Assembly (NCBI GenBank): GCA_913043285.1
Contig: CAJWML010000005.1
Location: forward strand, 1-64,000
Source: CAKZNE01 sp002695025
Lineage (GTDB): Bacteria > Bacteroidota > Bacteroidia > Flavobacteriales > Schleiferiaceae
DNA length: 64,000 nucleotides
Reading direction: 5' to 3'
The translations under genes were made by a program, and so were the position numbers. The stretch's first letter is position 1, and each line of letters opens with the position of its first letter. The notes under the pieces are model-generated. The model did no database searches. It was not told the DNA's origin and worked only from the letters and a program-made list of their open reading frames with translations. This document shows, in pieces, positions 35,102 to 42,783 of the stretch.

Positions 35102-36214
35102 ATGAATTTAAGAAGCATTTTTGGCATTGTAGCCACCTTGTTCATCCTGGCTTGTGACAATGAGTTGAGCATAAACGCAGAGTGGCAGGATATTACCGTA
35201 GTATACGGCATTCTGGACCCTACACAGGATACCAACTTTATACGTATAGAAAGAGGCTACCTGGGATCAGAACCGGCAAGAAACTCTTATGATAAACCGG
35301 ATTCCTTGTACTATGATGAAAACGAGATCACGGTAACCCTTTACTGGTACGAAATCAATAATGGAAACAGGGGTAATCTTGTAGATTCAAGTGAATTAAG
35401 ACCTGACTACAACATCCGGAATCTTAACAGTGACGGACCTTTTACTACAGAAGCTTACCGGATATACCCGATTATTTCCCCGGACATACCCGTAAGCAGC
35501 CAATATGAATACGAGCTTATTATTGACAAGAACGATGGCGGACCCCAGGTAACGGCCTCGACCCGCGTATTGGAAGGTTTTGACCTCCGAAGACCTGCCA
35601 GGCTGGGAGGAATATATGAATACCAGGGACTGCTCAGCTGGGATAACGAGTCCAAGAACAAAAATATTTACCTGTACCAGCCTCGCTTCTATTTCTATTA
35701 CAAGGAATATAATCTTGACACCAAAGAATCCGAGATGAAAGAGATTATGTACCGCTTCCAGAACGTAGAGCGCAAGGGTGGTATTACGGATTATGAAGTT
35801 AAGTTTTCGGATAACAATGCCTTTTATGCCGCCCTGGCAGGGCGCATCGAAACCGACTCTTCCGTTCTCCGTTTCTTTGATCACATGCGCTTTGAAATAT
35901 GGGGGGCAGATGAAAACCTGACCACCTATATGAACCTTAAAGCCCCATCCAATTCCATTAATCAGAACCGCCCTGAGTTCACCAATATTGTAAACGGTAC
36001 GGGCATCTTTGCCTCTCGCATAAAATTGGTTCTGGACGATGTATTGCTCCAGGATGCCGGTAGCCCTTCGTACGAAGACGGCCTCTACCTCCGACAGGTA
36101 CTCTGCGAAAAACGTTTTGCACGTACCCAGAAGGGTGTGGGTGACACTTGTATTTGTGATGATATTCCCAATGCCGGTATCAACGAGCTTAAATGTCCTT
36201 ATGATGAGATCTAA
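35102..36214 (+). CDS. DUF4249-like lipoprotein
   Basis: A 370-residue predicted lipoprotein (lipobox ILAC in FILACDNE, Cys ~18). The N-terminal VVYGILDPTQDTNFIRIERGYLG region resembles DUF4249 proteins, beta-rich surface lipoproteins of Bacteroidota often found near TonB-dependent receptors. No receptor is adjacent here. The C-terminus has several Cys (CDNE at the N-terminus excluded), including CICDD near residue 355. A TTG at 35099 precedes the chosen ATG. A perfect inverted repeat follows the gene. Confidence 0.65.
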   Translation: MNLRSIFGIVATLFILACDNELSINAEWQDITVVYGILDPTQDTNFIRIERGYLGSEPARNSYDKPDSLYYDENEITVTLYWYEINNGNRGNLVDSSELRPDYNIRNLNSDGPFTTEAYRIYPIISPDIPVSSQYEYELIIDKNDGGPQVTASTRVLEGFDLRRPARLGGIYEYQGLLSWDNESKNKNIYLYQPRFYFYYKEYNLDTKESEMKEIMYRFQNVERKGGITDYEVKFSDNNAFYAALAGRIETDSSVLRFFDHMRFEIWGADENLTTYMNLKAPSNSINQNRPEFTNIVNGTGIFASRIKLVLDDVLLQDAGSPSYEDGLYLRQVLCEKRFARTQKGVGDTCICDDIPNAGINELKCPYDEI

Positions 36215-36252
36215 CTGACAGTTAGACACCATTTCAATACCACTTTTTCCAC

Positions 36253-36287
36253 TAAGTCCTGTCAAACCTGACAGGACTTATGTTTTT
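36253..36287 (+). terminator. Perfect 12-bp inverted repeat with T-run
   Basis: TAAGTCCTGTCA and TGACAGGACTTA form a 12-bp stem with a 4-base loop, followed by TGTTTTTT. It sits 39 bases after the DUF4249-like stop and 75 bases before dnaK. The CCTGTCA...TGACAGG core looks like a dispersed repeat used as a terminator; this should be checked in the rest of the genome. Confidence 0.7.
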
Positions 36288-36361
36288 TGGTCCACTGGCA
36301 TAGAGATTGACAATGTATCACCGTTAAATTTTGCCAACACTTAATACTAAATAAAGATATA

Positions 36362-38287
36362 ATGGGAAAGATCATTGGAATTGACTTAGGAACCACCAAC
36401 TCCTGCGTTGCAGTGATGGAAGGTAACGAGCCGGTAGTGATCCCGAACAGCGAAGGGAAGCGCACTACCCCCTCTATTGTTGCTTTTGTAGAAGGCGGTG
36501 AAAGAAAGGTTGGTGATCCGGCTAAACGCCAGGCTATTACTAACCCCAGCAAAACGATATATTCGATTAAACGGTTCATTGGTTCTTCTTTTTCAGAAGT
36601 GGAAAAAGAGGTAAACCGCGTACCTTATAAAGTTGTAAAAGGAGATAACAATACTCCTCGTGTGGATATTGACGGCCGCATGTATACTCCCCAGGAGATC
36701 TCAGCCATGGTACTTCAGAAGATGAAGAAAACCGCTGAAGATTACATCGGCCAGGAAGTAACCGAAGCGGTAATCACCGTTCCGGCTTACTTTAACGATT
36801 CACAGCGCCAGGCTACCAAGGAAGCCGGTGAAATTGCCGGTCTGAAAGTTCGTAGGATCATCAATGAGCCTACCGCTGCATCCCTGGCGTATGGTATTGA
36901 TAAGAAAGGTGAAGACAAAAAGATCGTGGTATTTGACTGCGGTGGTGGTACGCATGACGTTTCCATCCTGGAGTTAGGTGACGGGGTTTTTGAAGTACGC
37001 GCTACCGATGGGGATACACACCTGGGTGGTGATGACTTTGATGAAGTATTGATCGACTGGCTGGCCGATGAGTTCAGACAGGAAGAGGATATGGACCTGA
37101 AAAAAGACCCCATGGCCCTTCAGCGTTTGAAAGAAGCTGCTGAAAAAGCCAAGATCGAGCTTTCATCTTCTACCTCTACAGAGATCAACCTGCCTTATAT
37201 TACCGCAACCTCCAGCGGACCCAAGCATTTGGTTAAGACCTTGTCACGCTCCAAATTTGAGCAATTGGCAGACGATCTGATCAAACGTACTATTGAACCT
37301 TGCAGATCGGCCCTGAAAAGTGCCGGATTGGAAAAATCCGATATCGATGAGGTTATCCTGGTAGGAGGTAGTACCCGTATCCCCGCCATACAGGAAGCAG
37401 TAAAAAGCTTCTTCGGTAAGGAGCCTTCCAAAGGAGTTAACCCGGATGAAGTAGTAGCTCTGGGTGCCGCTATTCAAGGTGGCGTTCTGGCTGGTGATGT
37501 AAAGGATGTTCTCCTTCTGGATGTTACGCCATTATCATTGGGTATTGAAACCATGGGTGGTGTAATGACCAAACTGATCGAGGCTAATACCACTATCCCT
37601 ACCAAGAAGTCTGAGACCTTCTCTACCGCCAGTGACAATCAACCATCGGTTGAGATCCACGTACTCCAGGGGGAGCGCCCTATGGCACAGGATAACAAGA
37701 CCATCGGCCGCTTCCACCTGAGCGATATTCCACCCGCTCCGCGCGGTGTGCCTCAGATCGAAGTAACCTTTGATATTGATGCCAACGGTATACTGAATGT
37801 TTCGGCCAAGGATAAAGCTACCGGTAAAGAGCAAAGTATCCGTATTGAAGCTTCTTCAGGCCTGAGCCAGGATGAGATCGAAAAAATGAAGCGTGAGGCT
37901 GAAGCCAATGCTGATACTGATAAAAAGGCCAAGGAGAAGGTGGATAAGATCAACTCCGCTGACGGTATGATCTTCCAGACCGAAAAACAACTGAAAGAGT
38001 TTGGCGACAAGCTTTCTGACGATAAAAAAGGTCCTATTGAAAGTGCTTTGACCGAGTTGAAAACAGCTCACCAGAGCCAGGATGTGGCCGCTATTGATAC
38101 TGCTATGGAAAAGATCAATGAGGCCTGGAAAAACGCTTCAGAAGAGTTGTATAAAGCCCAGCAGGAAGGTGGTACCGCACAAGGCCAGCCTGCTGACGGA
38201 GCTGCCCAGGGCAGTGAAGGCGGTGATGCTGCTGAAGACGTTACAGACGTTGAATACGAAGAAGTGGACGAAGACGATAAGAAGTAA
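36362..38287 (+). CDS. dnaK: Molecular chaperone DnaK (Hsp70)
   Basis: A 641-residue Hsp70 with the N-terminal IGIDLGTTNSCVAVMEG, IINEPTAASLAYG (~170) and a C-terminal lid ending in an acidic tail (EEVDEDDKK). The phosphate-2 loop reads FDCGGGTHDVSILE (~191) rather than the classical DLGGGTFDVS. This variation keeps the Gly-Gly-Gly-Thr core. No grpE or dnaJ is adjacent. TAAATTTTG (TAnnTTTG plus one base) lies 28 bases upstream. I see no CIRCE element. A strong terminator follows. Confidence 0.97.
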   Translation: MGKIIGIDLGTTNSCVAVMEGNEPVVIPNSEGKRTTPSIVAFVEGGERKVGDPAKRQAITNPSKTIYSIKRFIGSSFSEVEKEVNRVPYKVVKGDNNTPRVDIDGRMYTPQEISAMVLQKMKKTAEDYIGQEVTEAVITVPAYFNDSQRQATKEAGEIAGLKVRRIINEPTAASLAYGIDKKGEDKKIVVFDCGGGTHDVSILELGDGVFEVRATDGDTHLGGDDFDEVLIDWLADEFRQEEDMDLKKDPMALQRLKEAAEKAKIELSSSTSTEINLPYITATSSGPKHLVKTLSRSKFEQLADDLIKRTIEPCRSALKSAGLEKSDIDEVILVGGSTRIPAIQEAVKSFFGKEPSKGVNPDEVVALGAAIQGGVLAGDVKDVLLLDVTPLSLGIETMGGVMTKLIEANTTIPTKKSETFSTASDNQPSVEIHVLQGERPMAQDNKTIGRFHLSDIPPAPRGVPQIEVTFDIDANGILNVSAKDKATGKEQSIRIEASSGLSQDEIEKMKREAEANADTDKKAKEKVDKINSADGMIFQTEKQLKEFGDKLSDDKKGPIESALTELKTAHQSQDVAAIDTAMEKINEAWKNASEELYKAQQEGGTAQGQPADGAAQGSEGGDAAEDVTDVEYEEVDEDDKK

Positions 38288-38305
38288 TTCGTAATCACTA
38301 TATAT

Positions 38306-38339
38306 AAAAAAAAAGCCCGGCAATGCCGGGCTTTTTTTT
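38306..38339 (+). terminator. Intrinsic terminator of dnaK
   Basis: A run of A, the stem GCCCGGC, loop AAT, stem GCCGGGC and then eight T. The A-run on the left makes it symmetric, so it could also stop the convergent gene that ends at 38395. Confidence 0.92.
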
Positions 38340-38394
38340 ATATGCTATTTTCAAAGAGGCCGCTTAACTGATCCATACTCTGACTTAACAGTCA

Positions 38395-39273
38395 TTACAT
38401 ATTTTTAAGCACCTCTTTTGCATTGTTGTTTTGAGGATTGAGTAGCAGAGATTTTTCATAGGCCTCAGCCGCTTCTTCCTTACGCCCCAGCTTCAAAAGG
38501 ATTTCTCCATAGCTGTCCCAGGGATTGTAAGCCTTAGGGTGTAACTGCACGTTCAGTTGGAATACTTTTAAAGCTTCTTTGTCCTCTCCTTTACCCATTA
38601 GCATATAGCCAAAATTATTCACGGCATCTTCCGAAAGATCGTAACCGGAATTTGTGGCCTGGTGCTTACGTATAAAGCCTACTATTTCATCTACTGTCTT
38701 TCCGGAATCATAAAGCTCCATTATTTGCTTGGAATTCATGCGCTTCAAGCGGACATTGGTTTCTTCAAGAGAAGGAACATTGTAGGCCCTGCGTTCCGCA
38801 TCGGTAACCGCGTTTTTATCAATTTTATACAGTTCCCATTTTCCTCCTTCCATTCTACGGTATTGTGTTCCGTATATCTGCGGTTTATTGCGATACATCA
38901 GGTCACGATCAATAGCCGCTGCAAGAAGCCATTTACTACGGGTACTATCCAATTCCACAGCTTTGTACATCATCTTTACCGCCATGCCAGAAGCTACGGT
39001 ATCGTTACCATGTTGAAAGATCATGGCCGCATTAGCATAATCATTGGACGTTTTTACCAGGCCCTGGTCCAGCATTTCATATACCCTGGCCTCCCGCTCG
39101 CGATCTCGTTCGGCCATTTTTTCAAAATCTATAAGGGTGCCGGGAGTGCGGTCCGCCTGGTCTTCCTTGTACATCTGGGCCAGCTCGGCATTATCGCCTT
39201 TTGTGGAAGCATCCTGGCATTGTGCATCAGTTACAAAACATAGGGTCAATAGGAAAAAAATAAGGGTTCTCAT
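38395..39273 (-). CDS. Exported TPR protein, DUF6624-like
   Basis: A 292-residue protein with a signal peptide (residues ~1-19). The middle (~60-180) contains GNDTVASGMAVKMMYKAVELD, LLAAAIDRDLMY and YGTQYRRMEGGKWELYKID, a pattern I associate with DUF6624-type proteins of unknown function. The C-terminal ~70 residues are two to three TPR-like helical pairs (AYNPWDSYGEILLKLGRKEEAAEAYEKS-type). No partner is evident. It is monocistronic and convergent with dnaK. Confidence 0.65.
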   Translation of the reverse strand: MRTLIFFLLTLCFVTDAQCQDASTKGDNAELAQMYKEDQADRTPGTLIDFEKMAERDREREARVYEMLDQGLVKTSNDYANAAMIFQHGNDTVASGMAVKMMYKAVELDSTRSKWLLAAAIDRDLMYRNKPQIYGTQYRRMEGGKWELYKIDKNAVTDAERRAYNVPSLEETNVRLKRMNSKQIMELYDSGKTVDEIVGFIRKHQATNSGYDLSEDAVNNFGYMLMGKGEDKEALKVFQLNVQLHPKAYNPWDSYGEILLKLGRKEEAAEAYEKSLLLNPQNNNAKEVLKNM

Positions 39274-39439
39274 AAAAAGGGTTTTGCGCTAAGATAAAAA
39301 AGTACGGCTTTGAAGAACCGTCCTACCCCGGAAACAGAGTCTCTATCATGCTTTTTGCAGCCCGGGTGCAATGCATTACGGATTAATAAAAGAACCGGAC
39401 TTAATTATGAAATAAATAAGATATTACTGAGCAGATAGC

Positions 39440-40588
39440 TTACAGGAACTTCTTTAACTGCCTGGTAAGGAAAGGGTTTTTCACACAGATATGCCCCACC
39501 ATATTCACCACCCGGCTCTTATCAGCAAAGGTATTTACCAGCCATGATTTTACCCTCATCTCCTTCCAGAACCGGCCGTGCAGGGTATCGGAAAAAGCCT
39601 GATTAAAATCCGCGTCAAAACGATTTTTTTCAAAAGATTTTAGCACGTGCTGTGCTGCTATATTTCCACTGACTACGGCCTGCATAATTCCCTCTCCGTT
39701 GGAAGGGTCGATCATGGAAGCAGCATCACCAATCAGCAGGAAACGGTTACCCGAAACAGTCCATTTCCTTGAATAAAAAGGCAGGCCAAAACCTTCCAGC
39801 TTACTCTCCATTGTGGCGTTGCTCAACTTAGTCTGTAAAACAGGAGATTGCTCTATAAAGCGGTAAAAAAGATCCTTGAGGTTTACTTTCTTGGCGGTAA
39901 TATGTCGCGATTGCATTCCCAAACCCACATTAGCCTCTGTTTTCGAAATGGGGAACAGCCAGAAATAGCCCGGTAAAACATCTTTATGGGCGTAGATCTC
40001 GTTTATAGCCGGATCAATATTTTCCACACCACTGTAGTAAGCACGCACTGAACCTCCGTAATGCTTACGATCTACCTTATAACCAGCCAGCATTTTGGCC
40101 ACGGGTGAATGAGCACCATCTGCACCAATAATCATCTTAGCTTTAAAGGTGCTACCGTTTACAGTAGTTACACTTACCCCTTCATCATTGGCCTCTACAT
40201 CCTTTACTGCCTGAACCGGAAAAAAATCAATTTTACCGGTCTCCAGAATGGATTGTACCAGTTCATTGTCAAAAAGCTCTCGCTTTATGGTATAGGATTT
40301 CAGCACCCAGTCTATCTGAATTGGATCCATTTTACCTACAAACAGGTGGGTGCTGCGGTTAACCGTCTTATGCGGGAACTTCTCAAAACGTTCCTTCAGA
40401 GAGGGTTTTATATGTATCAGTTCGCGCACACCTTTAGCAGCAATAAAATCACCACAGATCTTATCCCGGGGAAACTCATATTTATCCAGTAGAGCTATTT
40501 TCAAGCCACTATCCTCCAGAGCCATAGCGCAGGAAGCACCCGCAGGTCCGGCACCGGAAATAATGAGATCGTAATGATAAGTTGCCAT
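39440..40588 (-). CDS. Geranylgeranyl-reductase-like FAD oxidoreductase
   Basis: A 382-residue group A flavoprotein with the FAD dinucleotide motif SGAGPAGASCA (~10), DKICGDFIA (~44), IGADGAHSPVA (~157) and LIGDAASMIDPSNGEGI (~288). These features place it in the geranylgeranyl reductase/FixC family that reduces double bonds of polyprenyl chains or oxidises related lipids. The substrate is unknown; no carotenoid or menaquinone genes are adjacent. It is a stand-alone gene. Confidence 0.83.
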   Translation of the reverse strand: MATYHYDLIISGAGPAGASCAMALEDSGLKIALLDKYEFPRDKICGDFIAAKGVRELIHIKPSLKERFEKFPHKTVNRSTHLFVGKMDPIQIDWVLKSYTIKRELFDNELVQSILETGKIDFFPVQAVKDVEANDEGVSVTTVNGSTFKAKMIIGADGAHSPVAKMLAGYKVDRKHYGGSVRAYYSGVENIDPAINEIYAHKDVLPGYFWLFPISKTEANVGLGMQSRHITAKKVNLKDLFYRFIEQSPVLQTKLSNATMESKLEGFGLPFYSRKWTVSGNRFLLIGDAASMIDPSNGEGIMQAVVSGNIAAQHVLKSFEKNRFDADFNQAFSDTLHGRFWKEMRVKSWLVNTFADKSRVVNMVGHICVKNPFLTRQLKKFL

Positions 40589-40703
40589 AATTCAGCTTGC
40601 GGTGGCGAATATAGAAAACAGGCACCTACCCTTCTAAAAAAGTGATGAAATGATTGAACAGCGCTGCTGCCTATCAGTTACCTTTACCAAAACCAATTTT
40701 ACA

Positions 40704-41201
40704 ATGGCAGATATTTTATTTAAAGGAAACCCTATTAAAACGGCAGGTGAAATTCCTCAGCCGGGAGATGTGGCACCGGAGTTTAAACTTACCGGTATTG
40801 ATATGCAGGATAAACACCTCAGCGATTACCGTGGTAAAAAATTGATCCTCAATATATTTCCAAGCATTGACACGGGTGTTTGTGCGGCTTCAGTACGCAA
40901 ATTTAACCAGGAAGCAGCAGGGCTGGACGATACCATCGTTCTCTGTATCAGTAAAGATCTGCCTTTTGCGCAAAAGCGCTTTTGCGGTGCAGAAGGCATT
41001 GATAATGTGGTCATGCTTTCGGAATTCAAGGATCAGAATTTTTCGCGTGAATACCATATTACCATGACGGAGGGCCCCCTTGCCGGACTCATGTCAAGAG
41101 CCATAGTGGTGGTTGATCCGGAGGGAAGCGTGGTATACAGTGAGCAAGTACCTGAAATAACCCAGGAACCTGATTACGACACCGCCCTGAAAAATCTTTA
41201 A
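40704..41201 (+). CDS. tpx: Thiol peroxidase, Tpx type (2-Cys)
   Basis: A 165-residue atypical 2-Cys peroxiredoxin. The peroxidatic Cys is at 60 in SIDTGVCAASVRKF and the resolving Cys at 94 in KRFCGAEG, the normal Tpx spacing. It removes H2O2 and alkyl hydroperoxides using thioredoxin. The open frame starts at 40650, but MADILFKG at 40704 matches the family N-terminus and follows a TACCTTTA box (40679-40686). A strong terminator follows. The convergent thioredoxin gene 300 bases away may supply its reductant. Confidence 0.95.
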   Translation: MADILFKGNPIKTAGEIPQPGDVAPEFKLTGIDMQDKHLSDYRGKKLILNIFPSIDTGVCAASVRKFNQEAAGLDDTIVLCISKDLPFAQKRFCGAEGIDNVVMLSEFKDQNFSREYHITMTEGPLAGLMSRAIVVVDPEGSVVYSEQVPEITQEPDYDTALKNL

Positions 41202-41204
41202 AAC

Positions 41205-41238
41205 AAAAAGCCCCCGAGCTCGGCTCGGGGGCTTTTTT
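41205..41238 (+). terminator. Intrinsic terminator of tpx
   Basis: AAAAA, stem GCCCCCGAGC, loop TCG, stem GCTCGGGGGC and TTTTTT. It lies a few bases past the tpx stop and just before the convergent gene ending at 41254. The symmetric A and T runs would let it stop transcription both ways. Confidence 0.93.
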
Positions 41239-41253
41239 AATTTTGCGTAACAC

Positions 41254-41493
41254 TTAACTAATGGAGGTTCTCACCTTGTCCATAAAAGCACGGAGGGCCT
41301 CTTTTTCGTTCATGGCACCACTGGCCACCTGCTCCTGTATCCAGATGGCTCCAAATACATGAGTGAGTTTTTCACCTTCATCCGCCCCTTCAATTTCAAT
41401 TTCCGGTGAGCGCTCTTCTGCCAGGTCTTCCTCAGCCCTGCGCAGTACTTCAATATCCACTTTGAGCAACTTTCGTATAGCCGGTACTTTCAT
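41254..41493 (-). CDS. DUF6952-like small protein
   Basis: A 79-residue soluble protein. It begins MKVPAIRKLL, has an acidic middle (EDLAEERSPEIEIEG) and ends with a helix, AIWIQEQVASGAMNEKEALRAFMDKV. This layout matches small Flavobacteriales proteins (DUF6952-like) that sit beside thioredoxin genes. The function is unknown. It follows the thioredoxin gene by one base and is surely cotranscribed. Confidence 0.7.
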   Translation of the reverse strand: MKVPAIRKLLKVDIEVLRRAEEDLAEERSPEIEIEGADEGEKLTHVFGAIWIQEQVASGAMNEKEALRAFMDKVRTSIS

Positions 41494-41494
41494 A

Positions 41495-41812
41495 TTACTT
41501 TATTTTTTCAATCAAGCTTCTCAGGTATTCTTCTTTACTGCTGGGGCTTCCATCCACCAGCTCACCCTTTTCGAATACCGCTAAATAAGGAAGGTTATCT
41601 ACATTGGCTTTCTTGCGGGCCTCCGGGTTCTTTTCGGCATCCACCTCCAGGAAAACCACATTTTCGTTTTCCTCCTCATTACTTACACGTTTGTATTTGG
41701 GAGCAAACAGGCGACAGCTTCCGCACCAGTCTGCATAGTACTTTACTACCACCTTATCATTGTTTCCCAGGTGGTTAAAAAAATCGGTATCTGTTGATGT
41801 TATTACAGCCAT
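41495..41812 (-). CDS. Thioredoxin-family protein (CGSC active site)
   Basis: A 105-residue thioredoxin fold. The active site is WCGSC in KYYADWCGSCRLFAPKYKR (~25-43), with Ser in place of the usual Pro; the cis-Pro region NLPYLAVFEKG follows. The Ser may make it a different type of reductase or thiol donor, but function is inference. A perfect TATATTTG box (41835 to 41828) overlaps the ATG at 41830 that opens the longer frame, so ATG 41812 is the start. It probably serves tpx next door. Confidence 0.88.
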   Translation of the reverse strand: MAVITSTDTDFFNHLGNNDKVVVKYYADWCGSCRLFAPKYKRVSNEEENENVVFLEVDAEKNPEARKKANVDNLPYLAVFEKGELVDGSPSSKEEYLRSLIEKIK

Positions 41813-41827
41813 AATTTTATTTTGATA

Positions 41828-41835
41828 CAAATATA
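41828..41835 (-). promoter_or_regulatory. -7 box of the thioredoxin gene
   Basis: A perfect TATATTTG on the minus strand, ending 15 bases before ATG 41812. It overlaps the alternative start at 41830. Confidence 0.6.
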
Positions 41836-41850
41836 CAATGTGATTTAGCT

Positions 41851-41864
41851 ATTGAAAATTCAAT
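41851..41864. promoter_or_regulatory. Palindrome ATTGAA-N2-TTCAAT upstream of thioredoxin
   Basis: Six-base inverted half-sites separated by AA, with a third TTCAAT copy directly after (41865-41870). It lies 15 bases upstream of the thioredoxin -7 box, where an operator or activator site would be placed. The bound protein is unknown and chance is possible in this A/T-rich gap. Confidence 0.3.
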
Positions 41865-41889
41865 TTCAATAGAATTTCACTATATGCAA

Positions 41890-42783
41890 TTAGCTTAATA
41901 CATGCTCCCTGAAAAGATACCGTACAATACCATCTGCCAAACCTTTTTTAGGCACCAGCATACGCTCTGAACCAGCCCAGGTCATAGCTGATTTATAGAT
42001 CTTCAGCGCGTGGGTAATTACATCCGCACGGTCAGGATTCAGATCAAACTTGATCATACGCTCTTCCGGGGTGAACTTAAGGAGCATATTGTAGGTGTTC
42101 TCAATATAGTCAAGACTCAAAGGCTGTCCGGCCTTGCGGTCAGACATTTTAAAAGTACGGTTGATGTTACCTCCGGAACCTACCATAAGTACTTCGCCCA
42201 TGCCTTTGGTCTCGGCTCTTATCCAATCTCTCATCACATCCCAGTCATCCTTATGCACCATTCCGTTCAACAGGCGAATGGTACCGATCTTAAAAGAGCG
42301 GCTGGCCTTGATCTGGTTTCCGTAAAACAGGGTAAACTCAGTACTACCACCACCCACATCCATGTACAGAAAACTGTCTTCCTGGTCGCGGATACTGTCG
42401 ATCATATCGGAGTTAAAGATCATTTTTGCTTCTTCCTTTCCATCGATAAGCTCTATGTTGATGCCGGTTTCTTCCAACACCATCCGGCATACCTCCTCAC
42501 CATTGGACGCCTCCCTGAGGGCTGAAGTAGCACAAGCACGATATTGCTCCACGCCATGTACGTCCATTATATTGGAATAGGCACGCATACCGGTTACCAG
42601 GCGATTGATATTCTTCTTGGCGATCTTTCCCTTTCCAAAGGAATCGGAACCCAGACGGATAGGCAAACGGGTAAGTGACGACTTTTTAAAGAGGGTATTC
42701 TTTCGATCGGTGATCACGTTGCTCACCAACAAGCGCACGGAGTTGGATCCAATATCAATACCTGCCAGTTTATGAACCTTCAT
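41890..42783 (-). CDS. ppx: Ppx/GppA-family exopolyphosphatase
   Basis: A 297-residue two-domain actin-fold phosphatase of the short Ppx type, lacking the long C-terminal HD-like domain of E. coli Ppx. It has IDIGSNSVRLLV (~9-20), FLYMDVGGGSTEF (~137) and MVGSGGNINRTF (~200). It removes terminal phosphates from polyphosphate, or acts on pppGpp. The start overlaps the ppk1 stop as ATGA, so synthesis and breakdown of polyphosphate are encoded together. Confidence 0.93.
   Translation of the reverse strand: MKVHKLAGIDIGSNSVRLLVSNVITDRKNTLFKKSSLTRLPIRLGSDSFGKGKIAKKNINRLVTGMRAYSNIMDVHGVEQYRACATSALREASNGEEVCRMVLEETGINIELIDGKEEAKMIFNSDMIDSIRDQEDSFLYMDVGGGSTEFTLFYGNQIKASRSFKIGTIRLLNGMVHKDDWDVMRDWIRAETKGMGEVLMVGSGGNINRTFKMSDRKAGQPLSLDYIENTYNMLLKFTPEERMIKFDLNPDRADVITHALKIYKSAMTWAGSERMLVPKKGLADGIVRYLFREHVLS

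Noticed and set aside
35396..36265. 289-residue minus-strand open frame
   Set aside because: It is antisense to the DUF4249-like lipoprotein gene, which has a lipobox and a family-like N-terminus.
39274..39439. Possible small RNA in the 166-base gap
   Set aside because: No box, hairpin or terminator could be paired into a convincing unit.
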